Below, piece after piece: positions 32,650 to 43,798 of a DNA stretch of 64,000 nt. The notes beneath the pieces were generated by a model, which saw only the letters and a program-made list of their open reading frames with translations, was not told the origin of the DNA and searched no databases. The stretch comes from Argyresthia goedartella. Taxonomy: Eukaryota; Arthropoda; Insecta; Lepidoptera; Argyresthiidae. Every line of letters starts with the position of its first letter. The first letter of the stretch is position 1. A program made the position numbers and the translations under genes. The DNA is taken from assembly GCA_949825045.1 (NCBI GenBank), contig OX463818.1:30458906-30522905 (forward strand), in the 5' to 3' direction.

Positions 32650-33150
32650 AGTACATATTTCTTTATCTACACACGTATCTTAAACCCTCTTTACTGCGTT
32701 CAAAAACCGCACGTTACGATCAGCATTATGTTAAACTACTTGGTAAAAACTCGTTTCGTATCTGGAAAACTACACATAATGGTCATCATGTGTAGTTTTT
32801 CTACATATAATGACATTCAAATTTCGAACGCCGACGCCCACCCGCGTGCCGTCCCTAGTTTGTCTGCGAAGTTGGTACTGACATTCAAATTTCGAACGCC
32901 GACGCCCGTCTGCGTGAAGTTGGTACTAAAGAACAAGCTAAACAATTGCAGAACCACAATGCTGGTCAAACATGCGGTTCCTGAACACATCAAAGAGAGC
33001 TTATGATATGTGTGTAGATAAACTAGTGTATGTAACTGTACATAATTAGGCATTAAAACTCTCGAGTGACTCGCCTTCGGCTCGTTTCATAAACCCACTC
33101 TCGAGTTTTAATTCCCTCCATTATGCAGCAGTCACATAAACTACTATTAT
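32650..33150 (+). mobile_element. H-family element, copy H3, with internal duplication and hairpin
   Basis: Like H2, but TGACATTCAAATTTCGAACG and the next bases occur twice in tandem (about 32811 and 32878), and an extra hairpin with arms AAAACTACACAT/ATGTGTAGTTTT lies at 32766-32799. The core frame ends with VKHAVPEHIKESL and a stop. Confidence 0.7.
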
Positions 33151-34767
33151 AAATTCGAATTGACATAAGACGATTTCTCGCCAAATATGAAGTTGCGGAG
33201 CCGCTTTAGTTGAAAGAAAAAAATATAAAAAAACATAACCTCCCGATTTAATGGCACCATGACGCTTTCTTTTGCGTTTCTCTGCACCAGTAGACGTAAG
33301 CTGATTTTGTGTTTTATTTTTTGTTAAGTTTTTACTTTAATATACCTTTTTCGGCCTAATTATTCAAATATTTACACATATGTTATTTATTCGGTGTATT
33401 GTTTAATTTTGAAAGTACTTTTTAGTTAACTTGTTAACTAATAATTATAACAAATGGTACAAGTCTGATACAGTCTCAACTGCGCAGCGAGGGGGAGCGT
33501 GTTAGGTTGACATGTAGCGGCCGGCGAAGCGCCTGAAACGATAATATGTAAACAAAATAGTGATTTTGTCATTTGTATGTCCTAGGTGTGTAAAAGTAAT
33601 ATTAAACGAATTAATTTCGAATCAATTAAGTTGATATTTGATTCACATGTACCCCCAACAAAATAATTTTGATTTGGGGCAATTTTGTGCAAATAAATAA
33701 AAAAATTATATCGTGTGACACGTCAATTAAAAAGACTTGTTAAGCGATTTTTTTTTATAAATCGGAAACACTAAGTTAAATAATATTCAAGAAATAAGAC
33801 AAAAAAAGACCATCTCCCCCTTATCTCCGATACCACTTATCCTGAAATTTTATAAAATACATAATGACATACATACATACATTTTTACTTAGATATGACA
33901 GGAAAGATAATGAGACGTGTATGTTGTTGCGAGGATCATATTTTTTTCCATAATTTTGAAATACTAAATTGAAAGTTATTTAAGAAAATAGCCAAAAAGG
34001 ATCATTCACCCCCCCTAAATTTCCAAAACTGCTGCTGATCCCAAACTTCATAGAGGCCTTTACTTCAAAATTGCAAAAAAAATAATAAGAAATGCATGGT
34101 TCAAACAGGGGCACAATTAAGGGCAATCCAGTTTCCTGGTACGGAACCCTTCATGCGCAAGTCCGACTCGCACTTGACCGTTTATATTCATAATAATTCC
34201 GCTTGTTTAGCTTCACGCGTATATGAAATTATCAATATGTATACTCGTATAATATAAGAAGCCGATTCCTCAGGTGTCTAAACTAAAATAATTGAGCCGC
34301 TTTAGGTTAAAAAATATAAGGTTTAATGACAACCGGGAAAGAGTTGTCAAGTTTGAAGGATTTGAAGTGGTCAAGTTACTTATTTTTACGCCTCATTATA
34401 ATTTACTAGGTAGAACTTCATTTCAGACTACTCTTCGACTTAGTATAGGTATAGGTATATGTTATAAAATACATAAAATGAATGAAATGTCGATGCAATT
34501 AGGTTATATGTTAATTAAATTTGTATTGATAGTAGAAACAGACCCTAAAATTCCAACATAATTTCATAAATCCGGAGTGCCACAGTTAGTCGAGTCACAG
34601 TCAGAGCAGTGATGAAAAGCTTTACGTGATCATCACGAAAAATTCATAACATCCGCACTGCAGTGACCTAAACCGTGCTGGTCCAATGCGTTTGTTTTAT
34701 TTATTTATTATTTTATCCACATGTACACTCCCTTTACAGGTTTAACCTTATACAAGGTAACATTTAA
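33151..34767. other. Mostly unassigned; one CCGT-repeat end at 34130-34185
   Basis: 34138-34185 holds TGGTACGGAACCCTTCATGC and GACTCGCACTTGACCG, the right end of the CCGT-array family. The remainder gives no gene. A frame of 89 codons at 34292-34561 has no recognisable motif and an odd composition (many Ile, Phe, Lys), so it is left unassigned. Confidence 0.45.
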
Positions 34768-37374
34768 TTAGCTGACCAAATTTTGTGGAATGATAGTAAA
34801 AAAAGTAAAAATACGTTTATTTCCAAAATCAAGTTCTTGACAGAAGGGTTTCCCTGTCTCCCAAATTAGGGTAACCTGTGTCTTGGGAGAGAGTTTCTTC
34901 CCGTTATACACAATTATAATTACACATTGAAAAAAAGAAGTACTTCGCATAATTACAATAATAATAATAATAAAAAAAATGTTTAACAAAACAAAAAAAA
35001 GAAGTAAACAAGAAAATATTTGGTTGTGGGGTGAGTGTAGAGTGTAACTGTATGTGTACTGAGTGTGACGGGGTTACTATGTGTGCGAGTTATGTGTATG
35101 TGCATGAAGTGTTATGCCTGTTTATGTATAAATGTGTTATAGCTTACTAAATACCTATAGTAGAATAAAAAGTTAACTTATTATCGGTAACAGGTTTTCT
35201 GTAGCGTCATAATCGATTCCAATAAGCCAATTTTTGATTTTGTTTTTGATCTGGTAATTATTAAGGTTTATTATATTCAGAACAGAATTTATTTTATTAT
35301 AGAGACGCGGAGCAGTAGCATTAAATTGTCGTTGGGCAAAGGAACTTTTTGTGACAGGAACAGGGCATCTGAACAATCTCTTGATGTTATCGGGAAGGAA
35401 AGGTACATGATACCTGTGATAGTATTTAACACATTTGTATATGTAGGATTGGCGTATGCTTAATACTTTAGTTTTGCTGTTTACAAGTGCGTTACATAGT
35501 CGGTAGGGAGCAAATAACATTACTTTTAGTACAGCACGTTGTGCACGCTCTGCTTCCAATAGAATTGTTTTCGATGCACCACCCCAGGCACAAATACAGT
35601 AATCAACTATACAGTGGCATAGAGCATTATATGTTGCTATTAAAAGATTAAGATCTGCATATTTTCGAAGGTTTTTGAAGACGTATATGCTTTTCCGAAT
35701 CCTTTTGGATGTGGCTGAAATATGTGGACCCCACTGCAGCTTATCGTCAATTATTACTCCTAGGTACCTTATGTTTGATGTTCTATTCAGAGTGTCACAA
35801 TCGCCGTTTTCGATACGCGTTATCTCTCTGTTGCATGGAAATTTATGTATGACTAGATTGAGGTCAGCTTTGAGACTACCCGCCGCGGTTTTGCTAAAGC
35901 ATAAATATTTTGTTTTAGATGTATTGAGAGACAACAAATTATCCTCTAGCCAAGCAGTCACTGTACTCAAACCCGATTCTGCACGTTGTTGCACAATATC
36001 CCAGGTAGGTCCATAAAACAGTAGAACTGTGTCATCCGCAAACATGAGAAGGCCAGTTTCGACAGCATTTAGGTTACATAGGCTGTTAATGTATATAAGA
36101 AAAAGAATAGGGCCCAATGTACTGCCTTAAGGTACCCCGTATGTACACGACATGCTGCCACTGAACTATCCATTGACACGCACATATTGAGTACGATCCG
36201 TTAGGTAATTTTGTAGGTAATTTTGGGGGAGGCCACGTATTCCTATGTTTTCTAGACGAGAGAGAAGTATTGTAATACAAACCATATCAAGCGCCTTTTG
36301 GAGATCCAAAAATACGCCTATACATTTGTTGGCATTGTAGACATGACGAGTGATGGTTGAGACTAGTTTCATAACTGCATGTTCAGTGCTTCTTCCGCTT
36401 CTAAACGCATACTGGTTGCACGCAAGAAGGTTATTAATTTCCAGGTATTTTACAAGTCGTATGTTCATAGCTTTTTCAAGAATTTTTGATGTTGCTGTCA
36501 AAAGAGTGATAGGTCTGTATTTATTTGGAAGTGTTTTTTCACCTGCTTTGAAGATAGGACAAACAATACCTACTTTAAAGATATCTGGAAAGGTTCCCGT
36601 TTCAAAACTCAGACTACAAAGATGCGATAGCGGTGTTGCAAGTAAATGACTGAATGTTTTGATAATGGAAGTCGGAATATTGTCCCAACCAGGTGCACTA
36701 TTTGGTTTTAACGAATATATCATCCATGCCATTTCCATAGGGTCAGTAGGTAAAAGCGACATTGAGTTGACTGGAGCCGGCAGGTTTAAGACTTTATCAA
36801 CCAGGACTGACTCTGAGTTTTTAATGCGAACCTTTATGCTATTTGCTAAAGTGCCTCCAATTGATGTAAAATAGCTGTTAACTTCATCAAGTGACCCAAG
36901 TTGCGTTGGCTTTATATTTAATAGAGCAGAGGTATCACCTTTATTTTTATTTAAACAACATATTTCCTTAATAATTTTCCATGTTTTTTTTATAATCCCT
37001 GTATTATTTTGAAGCTGCTGCTTTTGGTAGTAATGTTTTTTTAGACTTCTGATTAGTTTGTTGCAGCCATTTCTATATTGTGCATAGTACTCCAGTATTT
37101 TCTCCTTGACGTTATTCTTTTTAGTCTTTTTGAAGAGCTTATCTCTGTTTCTAATGCATTTGACTACTCCTATAGTTATCCACGGTTTCAGCGGCTGCTT
37201 TCTTTTCGAGATATTTGTAATGGTCGTATTATTAGAAATATTTTTTTGTAGGTCGTTTACTATAGTTAGCGCTGTAGTATTTATACCGTCAATAGCGTAA
37301 TAGGATATCCAATCATATTTTATAAGCTCATTATCGATTCCCTCCATATTAACTAGTACTTTTTCATAAAGGGG
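34768..37374 (-). pseudogene. EN/RT LINE, RT half and 3' UTR (host of nested insertions)
   Basis: Read from 37374 down to 34768. One frame continues through 37383-36166 and 36117-35173, interrupted only by two stops that look like CAG to TAG and CAA to TAA changes. RT landmarks in order are LNIKPTQ, KPNSAPGWDNIPTSI, IVCPIFKAGEKTLPNKYRPI, AFRSGRSTEHA, IGVFLDLQKALDMV (Lys-Ala-Leu instead of Lys-Ala-Phe), GPILFLIYINSL, LMFADDTVLLF (catalytic FADD), IRYLGVIIDDKLQWGPHISA and a C-terminal domain to residue IIS. The 3' UTR (35172-34768) holds the hairpin at 34858-34889 that is shared with the SINEs, and an AATAAACG end. The endonuclease half lies beyond the insertions at 44957-45610. Confidence 0.88.
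34858..34889 (-). promoter_or_regulatory. 3' UTR hairpin shared with SINE families A and B
   Basis: On the minus strand the outer stem is CTCCCAA/TTGGGAG, then an asymmetric internal loop (GACAC on one side, AAT on the other), an inner stem AGG/CCT and the loop TTAC. The same layout with GATAC/GACAC and AGT loops occurs in all well-preserved A and B SINEs, with a different outer stem in family B. Likely an RT recognition element. About 60 bases separate it from the tail. Confidence 0.7.
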
Positions 37375-40103
37375 ACAAGACATTTCAAGACATTTGAGAC
37401 ATTCTTTTGTAAACTAAATGACCTGCTTCATGGTTTTTTATATGATAGAAACAGAAACATCATATTATGTGGGGATTTTAATAATGATCTACTTAGAAAA
37501 ACCGAGAACAGCATAAGATTTGAGCAATTTGCATTTCGATTTAACTTGAAAATAGAAATAAGACAGCCAACCAGACCAGCTAGCTCTACATGTCTTGACA
37601 ATATACTCCACAATATAAGAGGATGTAAAAGTGAGGTTTTAGAATTCGCTTTATTGGATCACTCTGCTCAAATCCTACAGTGCCCCGTTAAGAAAAGTTA
37701 CACAACAAAACACTGGCATATACAAAAGCGTGACTACTGCAAAGAAAATATGACGAAGTTTGCTATACATTTAAACTCACTATCCTTCAGTCAAGTATAC
37801 GAGTCTGACGACCCAAATTATGCATTTTCTGAGTTTTTTAATTGGTTTATTTTGCTGTATAAATTATGTTTTCCAGTGATAAAAGTAAAAATCTCTCTAT
37901 TAAGGAAACCAAAATGGATCTCAAAGGGAATCAGGCTATGCTGTAAGCGTAGAAGAGAGTTACTCTGGGAATACAGAGTATGTCGTACAGCAGAAAATAA
38001 AAATATATTTATTCAGTATGCAAATAAACTAAAAAATGTAATAAAATTGATACAAAAATCGCAAAATAACTATAGGATAATAAATGCTGGGAATAAATGT
38101 AAAGAAAGCTGGGACATAATAAAGAAATGCCAAACAAACATGCCGACAGAATATATAGAAAAAGTTATGAGAGACGGTAAAATTATTACTGAACCAAAGG
38201 ACATTGCAGAAACATTCAATAATTTCTTTATAGACTTGACAAATAATAATAATTTAAATACTGATAATAATATGACATGTAATAATTCTATTTATAATCT
38301 GACAAATAATTATAATTCTATATTTCTAAATCCAGTGACATCATCTGACATATCACAAATAATTATATCATTGAAAAATACTAATAGTACAGGCTATCAT
38401 GAGATTAACACGAAGGTTGTCAAATATGTGGTGCTTGTTATTTCACCAATACTGTGTCACATCATTAATAAATGTTTGGAGCATGGCCAGTTTCCCAATG
38501 AATTAAAAACTGCAATAGTTAAACCAGTATTCAAAAAAGATGATTAGCTTAACATTAATAATTACAGACCAGTTGCATTAATACCAGTTTTTGCAAAAAT
38601 ATTTGAAAAAGTAATGTACAGAAATATATACTCATATTTTGAAAAGTACAGTCTATTTGCCTCAGAACAAAAAGAATTTAGAAAAAACCAAACTATTAAT
38701 ATGGCAATTAATGAATTTATGGTTAAAATAGTAACAAATATTGATAAAAGAAATCGAGTAGTAGTCATCTTTATGGACATGACCAAAGCCTATGATTTCG
38801 TGAACCATTCAATTCTTATCAATAAACTGTTAAGTTACGGAATTCGAGGTAACGCGATTGAACTTATCAAATCATACATGGAAAAAAGGCAACAGATAAC
38901 ACAAATCAATAAAATATGTATTAATTCAAAAATGGAGGAATCATACCTATCTCAAACTAGAGAGTTAAAAAACGGACTACCACAGGGCAGTGTGATGGGA
39001 CCCCTACTATTTTTGACATATATAAATGACTTGCCCCAAGTAGTTCATCATCCCATGGTGTTATTTGCAGATGACAGTACAGTCATTATATCATATGACG
39101 ATCCAAATAATTTGGAAATCGAAATTAATGAGGCTATACATAAAATAATACAATGGCTAAATTGCAATGACTTAGTAATAAATATTGACAAAACAAAAAT
39201 AATGACATTCAAAAATAATAATCAGACATCTACAGTTAACTTTGACATAAATTATTCAGGAAAAACATTGAACAAACTAAAGTCACTAAATTTCTAGGAA
39301 TACATATAGATAATGAGTTGAAATGGCAGTCAAAAATTTAAAATACATGTAAAAGACTTAATAAGTACACCTATGTCCTATATAAACTATCTAAAACTAT
39401 ACGTGAGGAAACGGTTCTACTAGCTTATAAAGCTTATGTCGAATAAGTTTTGAGATTTGGCATAATTTTCTGGGGAAATGCGTCAGGTAAAGAAAAAGTG
39501 CTTATATCGCAAAAAAGGTGTATTAGATCTATATGTGGGATTCGTAGAAGGGATAGCTGTAAACCACACTTTAAACGGCTGAATATACTGACATTTCCAT
39601 CACTGTGAAGTAGCCATGTTTTTTATCAAAACAAAAACTAATATATTTACACAGTATACCAGTAAACGTCACCAGTAAAAAATTGTTATGCCCAGTCATA
39701 AAACTGCTCTATTTAAGAACAGTATACTCGGCATGACGCCTACCATTTTTAATCATTTGCCCGACGATATACGTAGCATGGACAATATTCAAAAATTCAA
39801 AAAAGAACTAAGGAAACTACTAGTTAATAAGGTATACTATTCAATAACAGAATATTTACATGACACAACACTAAACACACAACAACACTACTATAGTTCG
39901 TACGTTACCCGTCCGGTTGCATCAATCTAGGGATATTTTTATCTTGCAGTAATATAAAATTGACATTTTAATAATAATTTTGCATGAACAAATAATATTT
40001 GTATGCCATTGGCCAAACATAGAGATTCTACTATACCTACTTTGAAATCTATACATATTGTACCTATGTTTAACAAATAAAGCTTTGAATCTTTGAATCT
40101 TTG
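37375..40103 (+). mobile_element. Plus-strand LINE inserted in the minus-strand LINE
   Basis: Flanked by AAGGGG at 37369-37374 and 40104-40109, a 6-bp target duplication, and ending in a CTTTGAAT repeat with AATAAAG before it (about 40076-40103). It starts inside the endonuclease domain: LCGDFNNDLL and LLDHSAQ are present, the upstream Asn and Glu motifs are not. A single frame runs from about 37384 to 39297 apart from one TAG at 38545-38547. RT blocks: NYRPVALIPVFAKIFEKVM, VIFMDMTKAYDFVNH, GLPQGSVMGPLLFLTYINDL, LFADDSTVI. After 39297 the C-terminal part is frameshifted, and 39688-39930 (MPSHKTALFKNSI start) is its end. A 5'-truncated, fairly young copy. Confidence 0.88.
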
Positions 40104-40109
40104 AAGGGG

Positions 40110-40165
40110 TGTTTAGTGCTTCGAGGTAGAGGTATTTATAAGTAATGAAATTGGGTTATGATCTG
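40110..40165 (-). pseudogene. Short host-LINE bridge between two insertions
   Basis: Fifty-six bases that join the endonuclease half (44957-45610) to the RT half (37374 downward). In the minus-strand reading frame DHNPISLLINTSTSKH is followed by a TAA, then the frame continues as TP into the RT half at 37374. This shows that the three pieces were one ORF. 40142-40165 is also one copy of the 24-bp duplication. Confidence 0.85.
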
Positions 40166-41194
40166 AATGAATGAATGAATGAATGAATGGTGCTTCTCCA
40201 GCCAGGGTTCTAAACCTGTTCCGGTCTTTCGGCCGGCATACCAGAGGGCACAAGTTTTGAGGGGTGGCGGAATGACCTGCTCTTTAGGAAGGGAAGGATA
40301 GTGAATTCAATCGACCGACTCTTCAGCCTGAAGCCAATATAGGATATGTGGAATGGGGAGGATGTGGGATTTGGAGAGCAGGTGTTGTTTTCTTCAAGTT
40401 CTTGTTTTCCTTCTATTTTCAGTTATTGTTAATAGTTGAGTTTCCTGAGTCGTGTTCGTTTGGTTTATCCGGTAAGTTCCCAGTTTCGGTTTTGCTGTCT
40501 GTTTCTGGGATACGGTATATTTGCCTCTAGGCCATCCTGACTTCGTCCCTGTTGTGTGATGATTCTGTCCAGTAACTCTGTTCTTCACCGTAGTATTTGA
40601 TGTCATGCTTAAGGAAATCTTTCCATGTGTATATAAGTCGACCGACTTTCTTCTTCCTTGCTTCGTATTTGAATGGAGCGTGTAGTAAGTGCTGTTGTGG
40701 GCGTCGCAGAATATGTATAATAACACATCCGGTGGTTTTTGATTCGTTTGGTCATCGTTTTGCCCTGTAGTCAGTCATGAATTTTGTGGTATCTTGGATA
40801 GCTTCTGGCGTTCTCAAACATGTCTCTGAGGATCAGGCGTTCATATACTGACTGTCAACTGTTTGCTTTAGTGAGGGTTGCCGCTTTTTGTCCGTATTTT
40901 ATAAACAGTGCAATGACCATTTTGTAAATCAGGCGCACTTTATTTCAGTCCATGTTGGATTTCTTTATAAAATGCATTAGGGCCTTGGAATTGCATATGG
41001 CTTGCCGGCGTCTCTTTTTTATTGTGTCCTATGTCCTGCCGTAATATATGTGCCGAGATATTTGATTTCGTTTACGGTTCGTATGGGAACTACGTCCAAT
41101 TCACTGGTTTTTTAGGGTGTCTCTTATAAGAATTTTCGTCTTTCTACTTTTAAGTTTGCCATGAGCAGTACTCCGATGACATTTAATTATTCAC

Positions 41195-41650
41195 TTTTAG
41201 CTACTTCGCGGCATAGCAGCGCTGCGTATAAACGCTCTTTCAGGTTGCGGGCGGTCCGACTCTGGAACGCACCTCTTTGCACTATAAGAGACAGTCCGAC
41301 TCTTTTTTCTTTTAAGAAACATATCAAAGAGCTCTACCTGTCTCTTTCGTAAAAGTTATGTATTTATTTTATTATATGTATATATATTATATATATATTA
41401 TATGTATATATGTAAGCTTTATGTATATATCAGTAATTATTTCGTATTTGCTATCTGTATTTTACAGATGTTTTTATTTATTCCTAGGCATTTTAGTTAT
41501 AGTAATTATTGTGCACTGCCTACCCTTTTATGATAGCAATTCCTGTAATGCCTTGTTTTGCTGGAAGAAATCTCTTTTTAGAGACAAGCTCGCCCTTGTA
41601 CATGCATTTTCTTTTGATGTAACTTTTAAAATATTTGTGTGCAATATTGT
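41195..41650 (+). pseudogene. LINE 3' end, same family as 4440-4952
   Basis: Encodes SSAAYKRSFRLRAVRLWNAP, LCTIRDSPTLFSFKKHIKEL and a stop, then a 3' UTR with GGAAGAAATCTCTTTTTAGA. The WN pair and the following Pro mark the end of the ORF2 product. It is inserted in opposite orientation within the OTU LINE, and the OTU LINE has lost most of its EN and RT at the same place. Confidence 0.7.
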
Positions 41651-41949
41651 GAAGGAGGTTTGTTCCTATAATTCCCTTTTTCCTGTATATCTTTATAGCG
41701 TCTTGTCCGATGCGAGCATACAGATACCAGAGATAGTGTTTTGACATATATGTATCATGTTTGTTTCCTGTATATAGGCTATGTGTATGTTTTTGTTAGT
41801 CAATTCCGCGTCAATGTTGAGTCTTTTAGTTATTTCGGCGCATCCTCTAACCTTCCAAGTAGCAATGCGCATACGCTCGCATGTGACTTGTGGTTTAAAT
41901 ATGGGGCTGTTTCGTATCATCGTATATCCGGTGTTGTCTGGGATGTCTT

Positions 41950-42470
41950 CTGTTGATGTTATGGTTGACCCTGAGGAGGTCATGGGTGTTGCATTAAGTA
42001 TCGGGGAAAGTATGGTGTTATCAGTTTGGTTATCGGTTGCTTGATCCGTGGGTAAATTTGGCGATTCAAGCAAGTAAACGCTGTCGTAGTGGTGTCCTGT
42101 GACGTTGAGGTTGATAGATTTCACTGCATCCGCTGGATTCTTGGGCGTGAATGTGAGCGATGGTGTATTTTGCTGGTGAATTGTTGCGTTAAGTAGAAAG
42201 TATTCGGCAGCTGGTATTATAATCTCCTCTCCAACCCAAGTACCGTAATTGCGTAGATTTTCAGTGTTGAGTTGTTAAGGATTTCAGGCTCAGTGATTGC
42301 GAGCTTTGTTCTGTTCATCGCCGTTTTCTTCTACATATTTAACTAGGTCCTTACGAATGTGAGTGTGGTTGCATGTTAGTTGATATAGGTGATTAATTTG
42401 GTCAGGAATTGCGGTGAATAGGGAGTTACCATCTCAGCGTTGGTAAGGCTTCCATTAGGTTATCTTCTTG
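41950..42470 (-). pseudogene. OTU module 2, frameshifted, catalytic Cys changed to Ser
   Basis: Aligned with module 1, it keeps DQINH, CNHTHIRKDLVKYVEE, NYGTWVGEEIIIPAAEYFLL, NATIHQQNTPS and NVTGHHYDSVYLLE (His of the active site present). The first block reads DGNSLFTAI where module 1 has DGNCLFHAI. There are at least two frame breaks between the N-terminal block and the middle. The last third is in frame with the endonuclease start 60-70 residues further on (41693-42124), showing that the OTU domain belonged to the same polyprotein as EN and RT. Confidence 0.75.
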
Positions 42471-43264
42471 GGATGTTGTTGAAAGAAAGAACTTAGAGAT
42501 AGCGTGATTTATTTGAACTACCTTTGTCTACGATTAACAGATCGTACGGGTTGCGATTGTCAAAGTTTGTGCGTATCTTCGTGCGCCCTTATTCTCGGTA
42601 GAGAGCCGCTTAGGACAAAAAGTCTCCGATTTTATTGTTGTTATTGTTCATCAGTGGAAGTCTTTTGTTAATTGCCTGTTTTCTGGAAGATGGTGAAATG
42701 ATCCTTTTATGATGTGCAATTGTTGGCTGTTTCTCGCTATTTCTCAGAATATGCAGTTATGTAGTAGACGGGCTTGCATTATTGTTTTATTTTTGTGGGC
42801 TTGTCGGACCGGATAAAGTTAGAAATGGTTAAGTTTTGTTTTACTGTTATTGGGTAGGTTCCTGCCTAGTTTTGTGTTTAGGTATACCTATCTCCTACCT
42901 ACTAGTACGGTACTGTGCCTGTGGAATAGTTTGGAGTTGGCGTAGTAATTTGAAGCGAGCGTGGTATCTGTTTATGAAATGGTATTTAGCATTACGAAGG
43001 GGCTTACCTGCCAGATATAGAGTTCGTTTTGCCTTTTGATCTGAGTTAGGGCTATCATAATCGCAGCGATCTCACCAGGTTGTTGCTCAGCTAGTGAGAG
43101 TCATTGCACTGATATCACCTACTTCAATTCACTTCATTAGTCATTAGTGCATATTAGTTAGGTCCGTGACTCGGGTCGAGGTTCAGTCCGTGAACAAGGC
43201 CATAAAGATGAAGTTCCCGGTTGTATCTGACCCGGCGGAGGGGGATGCATGTGATTTACCGCTA

Positions 43265-43798
43265 TCATATTATCTGTTTTTGGGGCGGGTGGAACTTGAG
43301 GGTACTTTGGTAGTCGCGCTGTATTTTGGTATGGGAAAAGTGAGATGCTGCGATGTAGATTTGACTGGTTGTTGATAGGTTGTTGATTACGTTTTGGGGC
43401 TCTATTATGTATGCGCTGTCGTAGTGGCTGTCGGAAAAGGTCAAGTTGATAGTTCCGACTGAGTTATATTCTTGTTGGGGGCTATATACGATTGATGGGC
43501 CGTTTTGTTGATGGATCGCTACACTTATTACGTAGAACTCCGCGGCTGCTATGATAATTTCTTCACCTCCCCACGTGCCCTGTTTGTGGAGATTTTTTAT
43601 GTACTCAGTGAAAGCTTCTGCGTTTGGTGCGTCGATCGCAAGTTTGATGCGTGGATAATTGCTGTTAACTTCCACGTATCTAGCTAAGTCGCTTCTGATG
43701 TGGGTATGGTTGAATGTCGCTCCAAACGGATGGTTGATTTGGTCTGCAATTGCATGGAACAGGCAGTTTCCATCTCTGGGCATTGGTAGAGTTTCCAT
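43265..43798 (-). CDS. OTU module 1, intact OTU-like cysteine protease ORF of the LINE
   Basis: 177 codons beginning METLPMPRDGNCLFHAIADQ. OTU enzymes are cysteine proteases, mostly deubiquitinases. Their N-terminal catalytic block is D-G-N-C-x-F-x-A and their C-terminal one is a His in a beta strand. Both are present, the latter as FSDSHYDSAYII at about residues 128-139. The middle has HTHIRSDLARYVE and GTWGGEEIIIAAAEFYVISV, as in other members. The domain fills about 140 residues, the normal OTU core length, and a variable tail of about 35 residues follows. It lies in a LINE that is otherwise broken, so expression is doubtful. OTU domains are known in some LINE and LTR elements. Confidence 0.82.
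   Translation of the reverse strand: METLPMPRDGNCLFHAIADQINHPFGATFNHTHIRSDLARYVEVNSNYPRIKLAIDAPNAEAFTEYIKNLHKQGTWGGEEIIIAAAEFYVISVAIHQQNGPSIVYSPQQEYNSVGTINLTFSDSHYDSAYIIEPQNVINNLSTTSQIYIAASHFSHTKIQRDYQSTLKFHPPQKQII

Noticed and set aside
34292..34561. 89-codon plus-strand frame as a small protein
   Set aside because: No motif and a composition typical of translated AT-rich DNA.
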